The position numbers and the translations under genes were made by a program. Of a stretch of 64,000 bases of DNA, positions 39,789-50,600 are shown one piece after another. Origin of the DNA: Cercospora beticola. Its lineage: Eukaryota > Ascomycota > Dothideomycetes > Mycosphaerellales > Mycosphaerellaceae. The stretch spans positions 1,488,001 to 1,552,000 of the forward strand of contig NC_088935.1 in the NCBI RefSeq assembly GCF_033473495.1, read 5' to 3'. Numbering within the stretch: the stretch's first letter is position 1; every line of letters starts with the position of its first letter. The notes beneath the pieces were generated by a model. The model saw nothing but the letters and a program-made list of their open reading frames with translations. It was not told the DNA's origin and did not search any database.

Positions 39789-42023
39789 ATGGCACCCTCA
39801 GAGAACCAACAGCAACTACCACATCCTGCGCCTCCATCTCTTTCCGCTGGCGACCATGAGTCGCGCGACTACTACGCTGCACAGGATGCATCACGACCTC
39901 CCTCACAAAACGAACCTTACCCGACACCTTACCTCGGTCTTCGAGCTAGACTCTCGCAGACATGGATCAATCGCTGGACCATTCTACTCCTACTCGTACT
40001 AATCCGAACCATATTCGCCATCGCAAGCGTGGACGACAATCTTGGCATTGCCCGAAAGCAAGCCCTGAGCGCCTGCACTTCCGTCGAAGATGTGGGCTCC
40101 GCAATGGCGAGCATGCCACACTACATGAGCTCAGGCTTGAACGAACTTACCGCTGAGGGCATCGAAAAAGCCATCAACGGACTGATGCAAATGCTCGTTC
40201 TCAGCATCACCGGAGTCGAGGAAATCGTCGTCTTTGTCATCAACATGCTGACACAAACCTACGTCTGTCTAATCACCCTTGCTATCAGCGGCGGTCTACA
40301 TGTCGCTGTCTCAGTAGCCGAAGACGTGGGTGATTTCCTCAACTCTACCGCCAAAGACGTGGGAAAGGGGCTCGGTGATGTCGCCGAAGATTTCCAGAAA
40401 GCTATGAACGCTTTCATGGACGGAATCAACGACATAGGCAATTTCTTTACTGGAGACAACGACAAGCCTCCGACCGTCAATTTCCAAGACGCAATCCAGA
40501 AACTGGACAATCTACAGCTACCTAGCGGCTACGACCAAGGCCTCCAAAATCTGAACAAGTCTATTCCGACATTTGCGCAAGTCAACAATCTCACGCAAAC
40601 CGCCATCAGGTTTCCCTTTGAGGAGGTCAAGAAGCTGCTGAATGATAGCTTGCCAAGGTACACGATGAATCGCTCAATGTTCCCAGTGCCCGCCAAGGAG
40701 CGGCTCACATTCTGCTCCGACAACAACGGCGTGAATGACTTCTTTGATGACCTCGTCAACATCGAGCGCCTAGCAAAGAAGACCTTCTACGCCGTACTTA
40801 TCACACTGGCAGTATTGGCTATGGCGCCCATGGCTTGGCGCGAAATTCGTCGTTGGCGCATGATGCAAGAGAGAGCCAAAATCGTCAAAGATGAAGCACA
40901 TGACTCTATGGACGCCGTCTATCTTGTTTCACGACCATACACTTCTGGTTTTGGCCTCTGGATCTCGAAGAGATTCTCTGCCCGCCGCCGCGCCTTAGTA
41001 CGCTGGTCGGTCGCGTACGCAACCACCGTGCCCGCTCTGTTCGTCCTATCGCTGGCGATCGCCGGCTTGCTATCTTGTCTGTGTCAATACATTCTCCTGC
41101 AAGCACTCAAGCAGGAGATACCGAAACTGGAAAACCAGATTGTCGGCTTCACAGACAAGGTCATCTTTCAGCTCAACAATGCTAGCGAGCAATGGGCTGT
41201 TGGTACAAATGCGATCATCAACGACACGAACACCGATATCAACAACGACGTCTTTGGTTGGGTCAACACAACCACAGGTGCCGTCAATAACACTTTAAAT
41301 GTGTTCGTCGACGAGATGACTGGCGCCCTCAACACAACTTTCGGAGGCACCGTCTTGTACGATCCGATCTTGGAAGTGCTCAATTGCCTGATACTGTTGA
41401 AGATTCAGGGCATTCAAAAAGGCCTCACGTGGGTCAGTGAGCACGCAAAGATCGACATCCCGCAACTGCGGAACGACACATTTTCACTTGGCACTATGGC
41501 CAAAGTTGGTGATGCTGAATCCAGTATTCTGGCAACTGGACCCGACGGAGCTGCAGCTGATGCGATCAGCGACGCTGTCCGATTCGTCATTCGGTCTCTT
41601 GAATCCGCAATACGACAAGAGGCCATCATTTCCACCTGTGTCCTTCTCATCTGGGTCATCATTGCATTGATGGGCCTAGGCAGGGCAATTTTCCTCATGT
41701 GTGGAGAGGACACCGGTTCAGGCATCACGGCCACCCCGAAACTTCGGCGCTCCTCATCGTCCGCCAGGACAGAAAAGGTCGAACTCAAAGAGTTTCCACG
41801 ATATGAGCGAGCTGCCAACGTCACCCAACCAGGCAACCACCAGGCCAACTTGTACAATGGCCAGTCCTACACCTTGACTCCAGCCCCAATGCCGGTGCTC
41901 AACAGGAATCGTGCAACCCCTGTTCCTGCCGGCTCGCCACCACCCTTGCGATCGAATCCATTCTTTAGTTCGAGCAGTTTCGAACCTCCTCAGCGCAATC
42001 CATTCGCAGATCCTGGACGTTGA
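39789..42023 (+). CDS. prm1: Plasma membrane fusion protein Prm1
   Basis: A single exon of 744 residues. The N-terminal cytosolic Pro/Ser-rich stretch leads to PYLGLRARLSQTWINRWTILLLLVLIRTIFAI, the family's first transmembrane helix. The VDDNLGIARKQALSACTSVEDVGSAMASMPHYMS block follows. Further membrane helices are MLTQTYVCLITLAISGGLHV, TFYAVLITLAVLAMAPMAW, a pair around VPALFVLSLAIAGLLSCLCQYILL, and TCVLLIWVIIALMGLGRAIF. Extracellular segments contain many N-glycosylation sequons (for example INDTNTDINN, NNTLNVF, LNTTFGG) and conserved cysteines. Prm1 stabilises plasma-membrane merger during cell fusion in mating and is used in fungal sexual development or hyphal fusion. The start at 39789 (MAPSENQQQ) is chosen because upstream in-frame sequence has no ATG. 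Confidence 0.95.
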   Translation: MAPSENQQQLPHPAPPSLSAGDHESRDYYAAQDASRPPSQNEPYPTPYLGLRARLSQTWINRWTILLLLVLIRTIFAIASVDDNLGIARKQALSACTSVEDVGSAMASMPHYMSSGLNELTAEGIEKAINGLMQMLVLSITGVEEIVVFVINMLTQTYVCLITLAISGGLHVAVSVAEDVGDFLNSTAKDVGKGLGDVAEDFQKAMNAFMDGINDIGNFFTGDNDKPPTVNFQDAIQKLDNLQLPSGYDQGLQNLNKSIPTFAQVNNLTQTAIRFPFEEVKKLLNDSLPRYTMNRSMFPVPAKERLTFCSDNNGVNDFFDDLVNIERLAKKTFYAVLITLAVLAMAPMAWREIRRWRMMQERAKIVKDEAHDSMDAVYLVSRPYTSGFGLWISKRFSARRRALVRWSVAYATTVPALFVLSLAIAGLLSCLCQYILLQALKQEIPKLENQIVGFTDKVIFQLNNASEQWAVGTNAIINDTNTDINNDVFGWVNTTTGAVNNTLNVFVDEMTGALNTTFGGTVLYDPILEVLNCLILLKIQGIQKGLTWVSEHAKIDIPQLRNDTFSLGTMAKVGDAESSILATGPDGAAADAISDAVRFVIRSLESAIRQEAIISTCVLLIWVIIALMGLGRAIFLMCGEDTGSGITATPKLRRSSSSARTEKVELKEFPRYERAANVTQPGNHQANLYNGQSYTLTPAPMPVLNRNRATPVPAGSPPPLRSNPFFSSSSFEPPQRNPFADPGR

Positions 42024-43756
42024 CCCGCTGTCATGAGTGAGTGTCAACCACACACCTGACCTTTTCCTCCTCCCGTTGTCGACCGGGAGGGTTCTGCGTC
42101 ATTCGTGTGGCATACGATCCGAGCTCTGCGACTGCGACTTGAGACTTTAAATATGCTCAGACTCGAGGGGTGCTTCCGGTCTCTGTTTGTCCTGCTGCAC
42201 GTTTTCCTCAAAACTGTGCGCGGACAACAGGCGCATCATGCAATCTCCCTTTCGAGGCAGATTGGAATTTGCGCAAACTGCGCTTCTTTTGTGAGCGTTC
42301 TTGAGTTGTGCTCTGCACCTGTTCTATTTTTTTCTTGTTTAAAAAGAAAAGCAGCGGTGCTGAAACCCCTTTACTTCTTTCCTCACCAGATATACCAGAA
42401 GATGCAAGATACCCTGCTTCAAAGGAGACATCACTCTCACTTTCACTGGACGAACTTCGACATCTTTCCGACGAAATCTGGAAGCTTGCGAGAGAATCAC
42501 CACCAAAGGCGTTGCATTTCACTTTGGTTAGTCGCCCTCGTCGCGCCATTCCATCCCGCTCCTCTGTTGTTCGACCTGCTACATTGCAAAGATACCTTGG
42601 GAACGCTGTGTTCTTCGGCGAAACGAAATCAGAAAAAAAGAATTATTTCCTCCAGAATTCCGCTCAATCGACCCTTGCTGGTACTGGATCTTTTCCAATC
42701 GACCTTCTCTTCTCCTTCTTGCTTGCTTGTCTCATCCTGTCGTGGCTTGCCCCGGGAGAGCAGCACAAGAACTGCAGAAAGTTACAGCTCCATTCGGCCA
42801 AAAGCAGATGCAGCAACGAGGTCCATTTCGAACGCCGAATCATCTGAGAAAATCTTTTTCATTCAATCGTCCCGAAACACACCCCAAGAAGCACTTTTCG
42901 ACAATGGGAGTTTCAAGCGTCACAATCATGAGCCGGACATGTGTTGTCATGGCTTAATATTACAAGCTGCATGGCATGAGTAGCTTTTCCGATCTTCGTG
43001 AGAGGGAGCTGCTTGCGTATGGTCGCTCTTTCGCCGACTGTTGTTGCTGAACCTTCCTTGCTGCCATTTTGCGCAGGATTGTTGTTCGATGCCGACATGT
43101 CTTGAGCTGACTGATAACGAGCGTGTGTTCCGATCCCACCACCCCCATTACTCTCTTCACGAGAAACATACCTTTATTGGATCGTTGAACACTAGAAAGA
43201 GATGCGTATGCTGTGCGGTTTTTTTTTTTTCTTTTACGGGAAAAGTACGAGATTCTTGTACGGAAAAAGTAAAAGAAAAGCGATCTGGTTATCCTTTTCC
43301 CTGTAGACAATTGAAACCTCTTCGGAGGTTTCTTTATTTTGTCTGGATCTGGGTTGGTTCACCCCTAAAGTGTCCTCCATCTTTTTTGGAGTTGACGCTG
43401 GGAATCTGTTGCTCGTTTGCAATTTTGGCGAAAATCGAGGCCTAGTCCCAGAAGTCGTTCTTTTATGGCTCGATGGGACTTTCGAGGAGACAGAACGCTG
43501 TACGTAGCTGGCAATATTGAACTCATCACTCCTCGATATCTCTCGCTGTGTTTCAATTTTCCATATATTTTGCTTGCTATTCTCATTTCATGCATGTCGT
43601 TGCTCTCGTCTAAAACACAGAATCAAGTAAGAGACACTGGCGAGAATGCCGGGTAGTCCTATCGCTAAGCCTACCAGTCCTGTCAACCCCATGCCACACA
43701 ACCCCAGCGCCGTCTCGCTAACCATGCGGCCATAATCTGTGCAGATTATACTATGC
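42024..43756. other. Gene-poor region between PRM1 and tricalbin-like gene
   Basis: About 1.7 kb between convergent genes, AT-richer than its surroundings, with pyrimidine tracts and a T-rich run near 43219-43235. It contains one weak spliced gene model (42238-42847, listed separately). No other feature was recognised. Confidence 0.45.
42238..42847 (+). CDS. Weak candidate two-exon gene, 181 residues
   Basis: A first exon, 42238-42290 (MQSPFRGRLEFAQTALL), meets a consensus GTGAGC donor. A pyrimidine-rich acceptor ends at 42354 and joins in frame to 42355-42847. The joined product has a Ser/Leu-rich acidic helix (SLSLDELRHLSDEIWKLARESPPK), a basic stretch, and a hydrophobic segment (IDLLFSFLLACLILSWL) that could be a membrane anchor. 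A second possible donor (GTTAGT at about 42526) would give a different C-terminus using the frame that ends at 42983. Splice signals are good, but no family is recognised and the region may be non-coding. Confidence 0.3.
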
Positions 43757-46700
43757 CTAGCTTCCCGTCTCGGTTTCCTGTGACAAAAATTAGTGGGCCG
43801 GACACAATCAATCAATCGATTTCAGAAAACACTTACAACACCAGGTTGACGACCCTCAAGACCACCAGTAATCTTCCCCTTCAACTTCCTAATCCCAATA
43901 ATACCTTCATTCTTGGCGAATCGCAAATTACGGGCTGGTCTCCATTGCATCCTACCGCGATGCTTACGTTCTTCTGTCTTCTTGTTCTGTTTGTTCAAAT
44001 CTTTCTGTGACTGTGCAGTGTCTGTAGTACCTGCGGTCCATCCAGATTCCATGGTTCCGATAGACTGTCTCCCAGAAGGACTCGAAGGGCTTCCATGCGT
44101 AGCATCGACAATACCGAGATCGGAGTCGCTGTCTTCCTCCTCTTCGTCTGCGGTGACGATGCCATCGTTATCAGGATCTTCTCCCTCGCGCAAAGGTGGA
44201 TCGACACCAGGTTCGCGTCGCTTCTTGCCATTCTCATCCATGTAATTAGCGGGATCGTCGCCGAAAGCGCCACTCCAGTCTGTGCCGGTCTTGGTGAGCC
44301 ATCGCGTCTTCTCGTCCTCGGATGCCTCTTTCAAGATATCGCGACCCTTGGTTAAGGATTCGTCGTGCATCGTCTGGACACGCTCAGGCAATTCCTTCTC
44401 AACCTTTTGCGTTCGTACACCTTCCGCAAGACAAGCTTCCCAAGATTCGAAGGTCTCGCGCGAGTTGTTGTCGAAGACGAAAGCCTCGTGGGACTCGTCC
44501 ATTCCTGCTTTGAACATACCCGCAAATTGCAGGCGCCCAACCTCCTTCAGGTCTTCCAAGCCGGGCAGGTTGCCGCCAGCGATCATCTCGTCGGTGAAGT
44601 AGTTTTGTGTCAGACGTGACGATGCAGCAGTCTGATAGATGGGGATGTCTATCTCCTTTTCTTGGTTGTCCACAAGCTCATGCAACCAAAGTACGGCATA
44701 TGCGTCTGCCTTGCGCTTGTTGGCGATGTGAAACTCAAACACAACCGGCGATCTGTAGCGGTGCTTCACTGGAAGTCGGATCAACTCATTGTGGTTGTGC
44801 TTTTGTGCTTCTGCCATATCCCAGTAGTAGCCAGACATACCACCCTCGTTTACAGCATGGCAGGAAGAGCGTCCGATCTTACCAAGGGACCCTCCAGTGC
44901 GCATTTTCAGTCGAGCGTGATGCGTGTAATCCTTGGCGGCGATTCTGGCTGAAGAGAAAAGGAACGTGCCAACATCCCATCCGAGTTGCGGCGGTGGCAG
45001 GCGAGTCTCAACAGAGCGGAAGAGCAGTGAGATGCGAATACGGCCAAATCCAATGCCTCCATCAAGCGGGTACCATCTCGTGACCTGACTGCTTGTCTCC
45101 AAGATGTCGGAGAGTTTCAATGGCACGACGCCGAGGATAGGGTCGTGCTGACGGTTGCGCTGATCCCGCACAGTGACAGTGACGATGGCGCTGCGCCAAT
45201 CCCTGATGAAGCGTTCTGTACCAGCATTGAAGATGGGCTTACTGCTGACCGCCTTGGCTCGCGTGCGATAAATGAGCTCATCGTTGAACAGGATCGTGCA
45301 GTAGGATGTCGGTAGGTCTGATCCTTCCTCCTCGGTCGATTCGCCATATGACTTCGCGGGCTCATACTCGCGCCCGTTGCGGCTTCCGTGAGTGCCCTTC
45401 ACATTCTCGAGCTCGAGATTGACAATCTGATGAACGATGATTGAGCACACGCCACTTGGCCACAGTGGGTCCGGAGGTGTGTGAGCGACAGCATCATCCG
45501 TGGCGGTATTGGTAACCCCCTTTTCGTCCTGAAGTTCCGGGTTGTCACGCAGAGTCTCTGGCAATGCTTTGTTCTTACCATCAGTGCGCAGATCAGGACG
45601 GAACTGAGGTTTGCCAAAATAGCCAACCTCCCAGTGCAGCTCTCCTGGCATAGACGAGCCTTCGTCCATACCTGCGAGTTGCGACACTTGTGGGTACATC
45701 TTTCCAGGATGCTGAATCATCTTTTGCATGCTCAATTCGACCTTGCCAACGATATCATCAGCAGAGTGTCGGTCACTGTCCCAAAGCTCGACGCTAAGAT
45801 TCTCATCAGCCTTGATGAGTTCAGGCGTCACCAGTAAAGCGGTAGTCTCTTCCCAGACCGGGTTCAAGTCGTCGGTAATGACTCTCGTGCAGTACATTGG
45901 CTTTCCGTACTTGGAGAACGAAAGCGTGATGTACGGGTCGCTGCCACCCCATTTGGAGCCTCGCTTGTCTTGCTTGCTCAATCCAACGGCCTTATGAATG
46001 CGGATCCACAGCACACCCAGTGCCTGAACATCCTTGGTAATGTCGTCGCCCTGTAACATTGCACGCATGTCCAAAGACATAGACTTTGGCGCGACGTACA
46101 TGCTTGCCGCTGCACCGATAGCATAGTTGACGAAGTTTGAGATCAGTGGAAGGTTGAGGATGTTCACGCCCTTCTGGACCATCGGTATGCAGCCTGCAGA
46201 CACGTGAGGTACACCCATCAGGGTGAAGGTCAGCGTCTTAAGGAATGGTGGTTCAGGTGTCATGGCCAGTCGTAAGCGTACTGTTCCCACAAGTTCTTGA
46301 AGTTCGACGAAAATGGGCAAAGGGACCCCAAAGAGCCCTTTAATGCCAAGATAGAACACCAGTTGCATGTGCATGTTTCGTGCTCGATCGCTAGCCCTTT
46401 TGCCGGATGGCAGGGCGTGGTATGCGAAGCTGATCTCGAGGTTGTAGTAGTCACCGCCTTCTTCATCAGCGGCTGCCTCTTGTGGGTCCTTGTTCTTCTT
46501 GTTCTCCTCATGGATTGCCTTCTTCATGTCCTTCATATGATCGTCTGGCAATGCTCGCAAGCTGAGGATACGGATCGGGTTGCTGCCTTGGTCGATCTCG
46601 GCGACTCTGACGTTCTCGATAACACCCGGCACTGAAGCTTGCATGACATCCTCGAGCGTGTCGGCAACGGCCTGAAACATATCGGGATTCACAAGACCCC

Positions 46701-47463
46701 AGACGATTCCAAGCAGGGTGTTCATCCATTCCACACTCTCAGGCAGAAGATTGGCGGTCGCGGTCTCGCCGCGAGTCTTTTCCGAATCCCACTCGACTTC
46801 TCTACCCGATCGAATGAGCTCCTTGATCCACAGCCAAATGCCGCTCGACACGCAGGCTCCCAGAGGGATGAGGCCAATATATCTGCCTCCAAAAACACGT
46901 CCAATAAGTACGATTCCGAAGAAGACACCCACGATCAACCACAAACCACGCCCTTCCAATTTCTTGAACATAGCCTCATAGCTGACGCTCGGTGTGGGGT
47001 GGAACAGAATGTTCGTCTTTTCGCCGTGAATCGGCACATCGCTCGTGGAGCCCTCTGCGATGGGGTCAGGTGGTGCGGTAATGTCTTGCATCTCCTTGTA
47101 CTCCGCGCCTGTCTGCGAAGGGTCGGTCTTCACTGGTGTATCCTTGCCCAGGTTCGCGTTAGGAACCGATAGGTGTGGATTGACAGCGCGGTCTCTGAAG
47201 GCATCGTTCACGTCCTCAATGACGACCTGCTTGCCGGTCGTTGGATCTGTGACTGTCTTCCCCTTCGCTGGGTCCTTCTTCTCGTTCTTGTGAGGCCTGA
47301 CCTCTGCTGCGCCGCCAGGGGTTTTCCTCTGATCGATTTGCTTGTCCCGCTCCTTCTTGTCCTTGTCCAAGCTCTCCACGAACTGCTTAATGTTCGGGAC
47401 CTTGTTCTGGCCAGAATAGTGCCCGCCAGGCGCATGCTGCTGAAGAGGCTGCTGGTCCGCCAT
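43757..47463 (-). CDS. SMP/C2-domain lipid-transfer tether (tricalbin/Mug190-like)
   Basis: Main exon 43837-47463 plus a small last exon 43757-43777 (intron 43778-43836) give 1215 residues; without splicing the frame stops at 43822. The N-terminus is charged (SGQNKVPNIKQFVESLDKDKKERDKQID). A membrane hairpin lies at about 173-215 (GLWLIVGVFFGIVLIGRVFGG; IGLIPLGACVSSGIWLWI). The SMP lipid-binding domain is about 240-470 (ESVEWMNTLLGIVWGLVNPDMFQAVADTLEDVMQASVPGVIENVRV). C2A (about 480-585) has GGSDPYITL, DDLNPVW and WDSDRHSADD with the calcium-binding Asp residues. A second C2-like domain (about 690-860) follows, then an acidic tail. Tricalbins tether ER to plasma membrane. The N-terminal pattern recalls the S. 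pombe Mug190 subfamily. Start at 47463. Confidence 0.88.
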
Positions 47464-48246
47464 GGTGTCCTCGAGCACACGATCTTGTGCTTGCCACCTC
47501 CTGCCTGCCTGCCCGCCTGCGGTTAGTAGTCAGAGTCGAGAGGAGCTGTCAATGAAAAGGGCAGGAAGGTGGGTGAAGAAAGAGCTAGGGGCATATGTAA
47601 GGCAGCAGTGGAGAGGAGTGAGCTCAATGGCAGCGTAATGGCTTGCCGGTCGCTCCAATCAAGGAACAAAGAGTGCGATTGTGCGTGGTCCTGCGGCCAT
47701 GATATACAAACGTCATCCCGCAGCAAGTTGCGCGGAACTCTGCACATCTGGTTCGCGTAAAAATGCTTGTGGTACGTCGCACAGGATCACCTGCGATTTC
47801 GCTGCAGATCGCGAATATCGAGCTGCTGTGTGGCTGTGCGCTCCTCACGTTCGCGTTGAACACCAAGACGCATGTCGACAGTGAGGACGAAGTCGCGTCG
47901 CAAGCTTCACATTCGTGACGCACTCTTGGCGAAACGCGTCCAGGATTGATCTGTCCGCCAAGCTGGGGTATGACTTCACACGGAACAGTATACAAGATTT
48001 TGAGAATGAACACCGCATGAGGGGTACATGATTACTACAGGTCATCCAAGTCTACAAACCGAATGGAGTCTCTTGATATGCTGCCCTTGGTCACAAGATC
48101 ACATTGCCTTAACTATAGCCAACGGATGGCCTGGAAACACTCTGGAGAAGTTGCAAAATCTCGTGCATGTGCCCTTGCGGTGTACATGTTCAGTATTCTT
48201 AGCTCATGTTGTGCTCTTTTGCACGACCAAGTCTGTTACTTGCTAC
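47464..48246. other. Intergenic region, tricalbin-like promoter / CWF19 3' side
   Basis: About 780 bp between two minus-strand genes. The first ~70 bp upstream of the tricalbin start hold short tetranucleotide repeats (CTGCCTGC-like, near 47500-47520). No gene was recognised. Confidence 0.45.
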
Positions 48247-50418
48247 CTACTGAGCGTCCATCAATACCTTGGTCCAATCGAAGGCATCCCATCGTTTCCT
48301 GAAGCTGTCCAACCTTCTGTCGTGTCGCTCCCATCTGCCCTGCTTCTTGATGATTTCAGGGCCCTTGTCAAGCATGCCCCCTAAGACTTCTCTTGCAAAC
48401 AAATCCCCTTTTGGCCAGCGCCGCTCGTCTTCAATGACGTGCCCCATTCCGCCATCGAGCGTGTAGAAGACATGGAAATATGGCATCTCCTTGACCATGG
48501 CTCTTCGGAACGCTGCTTTCCCGTAGCCGGGCTTCTGCGTGAGAGCGAGCGTGTCGATAATCGGCTTATGCTGACTCCATTGCTCATCCGAGGCGAGCAC
48601 TGCTTCCTTGAAGTAAGCCGGCGCATTCTCAGCAAGGTGATGGGGCAGAGGTACTGCGATCAGTGCGGCGTGACCTTTCCGGCTATGCATGAAAGCAGCG
48701 TTTTCGTAGAAGATGACACTCTTGTCCTGAGCATGGTAGAAGCGAGTAAGCGACTTCATGAAATTCCTCATCTCTTCCCACTCATCGTCGTCGCATTCCA
48801 AGAGATTCAGGCGGTGTTGTAGTGGAACAATCACAGCGCCATACTTGGCGAGCTCTGGCTCGGTGGCCAGTGTCAGATAAGTGCGAGTTGCTAAACTTAC
48901 GACGGGAGCAACAGGCGGCGTGTTGGACTCCTCGTGGTAGCACAGCGGACAATGCTCCAAGATTCTCTGCATCTTCTGGAAATCCCCAACTGCCGCATTG
49001 CGTAAATTCGTGTCTGACTTGACCACCTTCTTGGACAAATTGGTGGCATTGTCATCCATATAGTCGAGGTCGTCCTTGAACTTGCCGTCTTTGGCGATGC
49101 GTTCTGCGAACGCTCGCCCTTCACCGCCTTGCATACCGCGAGTACGCTTTTCCTGTTTCACCATATCTTCAATGGACATGTCCTCATTCTCCTGCACAGT
49201 GCCTCGCTCGCGCGCGCGCTTGCCAGATAGAGCTGTGACTTCACCCGAACGACCACCTGCCAGCATGCGATTCTCGGCTTGATTTAGCACGATCACATCA
49301 GGTTGTGCCCGATTGGCGAGACTCGCCGCTTCTGCAATGTTGTACTCCTCCTCTAATTGTGCTGCATTTGGAGCATTGCGTAGCTTTGCTTTCACCATTT
49401 GCGCCTTCAGCCGGTTTAGTGCAGTCTGATCAAGTGGAACAGTCTTGGAAGACGGTTCGACTTCACTCGCGATCCCTCCTTGTGTCAAGTCTGGAACAGA
49501 ATCATTCTGATCTTTTGACCCCCGATGTATGCCTGCCTGCATCTTCCGCTCCTGGAATAGCTCGCCAGATGGCTTCTGCAATCCCACGTACTCTTTGCCA
49601 TACATCTTCCGTCGGTCCATTTCGCGCTCTTCTTCGCGAGCATTGTCGAAAAGCCGTAGATCTCCGTAGGTCTCCTCGGCAATGTCGTCCACTTTTCGCC
49701 CAGTCTCCTCGGACTTCCGATATACTCCTTTCAGCTTCGTCATACGCCATGAGCTTCCGCCATCACCAAAAGTATAGTTGACATCGTGCTGAGCAGGCTC
49801 ATCTTTCACTGCTCCCGCATCGCCTTCCCCCTCGTCCGAATCGAAGTCCTTTTGCAAGTCTGCAAGGTGTTGATTGACCTGTGTTTCGGTGACCTTGAAG
49901 TCGTGGTTGTCCTTTGCCCCAACAAATTGGCTAGGAGGTGATTGCGGCCGCTTTCTTTGCACATAATCCACGTCGAGTGCAGATGGCTCCTGCATCCACG
50001 AATCACGCTGTACTTTGGTGCTCTGGTTCTGGTCGCGCTGATCTAGGATGTCTTCCTCGGGCGGAGCGGTCGCAGCTTCCTTCTCAACCCACGCATCCTC
50101 GCCATCGCTGTCAAAGACTTTTACCTCGTCGCGATCCTTTTTCTTGTCGTCGCGAGGAGAGCGGCTGCGATGCTTTTTTCGGTGTCTATCCGAATCTCCA
50201 TGATCGCGGTCGCGATGGCGCCTCTTGTGGCTCCTTCGCGATTCGTCTTCCTCATCTCTGCGGCGATGCCGCCTTTCTCGGTCCTCGTCTTCGTGGTGTC
50301 TGCTACGATGCGATCGGTGGTGGTGACGATGTCGGCTCTCGCGGTGCGTCTCTTCTTCCTCGTCGCGCGACTTGCCTGCAGCCAACTGCTTTTCGAAATC
50401 TTCGAGACTGGCGGCCAT
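48247..50418 (-). CDS. cwf19: Spliceosome-associated Cwf19 family protein
   Basis: A single exon of 723 residues. The N-terminal ~130 residues are an Arg/His/Asp/Glu/Ser-rich RS-like region (RESRHRHHHRSHRSRHHEDEDRERRHRRR). The middle is helical and charged, with RLFDNAREEEREMDRRKMYGKEYVGLQKPSGELFQERKM and EDMSIEDMVKQEKRTRGMQGGEG. The C-terminal CwfJ domains 1 and 2 are clear: HCPLCYHEES (zinc ligands), VSLATRTYLTLATEPELAKYGAVIVPLQHR (HIT-like), SVIFYENAAF and MPYFHVFYTLDGGMGHVIEDERRWPKGDLFAREVLGGML, with the final FRKRWDAFDWTKVL. Family members associate with late spliceosomes and lariat debranching. Start at 50418. It is head-to-head with GPN1. Confidence 0.95.
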   Translation of the reverse strand: MAASLEDFEKQLAAGKSRDEEEETHRESRHRHHHRSHRSRHHEDEDRERRHRRRDEEDESRRSHKRRHRDRDHGDSDRHRKKHRSRSPRDDKKKDRDEVKVFDSDGEDAWVEKEAATAPPEEDILDQRDQNQSTKVQRDSWMQEPSALDVDYVQRKRPQSPPSQFVGAKDNHDFKVTETQVNQHLADLQKDFDSDEGEGDAGAVKDEPAQHDVNYTFGDGGSSWRMTKLKGVYRKSEETGRKVDDIAEETYGDLRLFDNAREEEREMDRRKMYGKEYVGLQKPSGELFQERKMQAGIHRGSKDQNDSVPDLTQGGIASEVEPSSKTVPLDQTALNRLKAQMVKAKLRNAPNAAQLEEEYNIAEAASLANRAQPDVIVLNQAENRMLAGGRSGEVTALSGKRARERGTVQENEDMSIEDMVKQEKRTRGMQGGEGRAFAERIAKDGKFKDDLDYMDDNATNLSKKVVKSDTNLRNAAVGDFQKMQRILEHCPLCYHEESNTPPVAPVVSLATRTYLTLATEPELAKYGAVIVPLQHRLNLLECDDDEWEEMRNFMKSLTRFYHAQDKSVIFYENAAFMHSRKGHAALIAVPLPHHLAENAPAYFKEAVLASDEQWSQHKPIIDTLALTQKPGYGKAAFRRAMVKEMPYFHVFYTLDGGMGHVIEDERRWPKGDLFAREVLGGMLDKGPEIIKKQGRWERHDRRLDSFRKRWDAFDWTKVLMDAQ

Positions 50419-50600
50419 GGTTAGGGAAAGGTGTGGAAAAGTTGTTGGCTTCGGGACCTGCGTTTCATTTATCGAGACGATTGGCGAGCAATGACGAAGT
50501 GAAGCAGGTCCCCGCAGAAAGTTCCGCCTTCACATGCGCAGACTTCTGAACTTACATTCTGCATACCACATCCAACATCAGCGAGGAGACGCGCGCAAAT
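50419..50600. promoter_or_regulatory. Divergent promoter region, CWF19/GPN1
   Basis: 182 bp between the two start codons, so core promoters and 5' UTRs must overlap or abut. No defined element was recognised. Confidence 0.5.
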
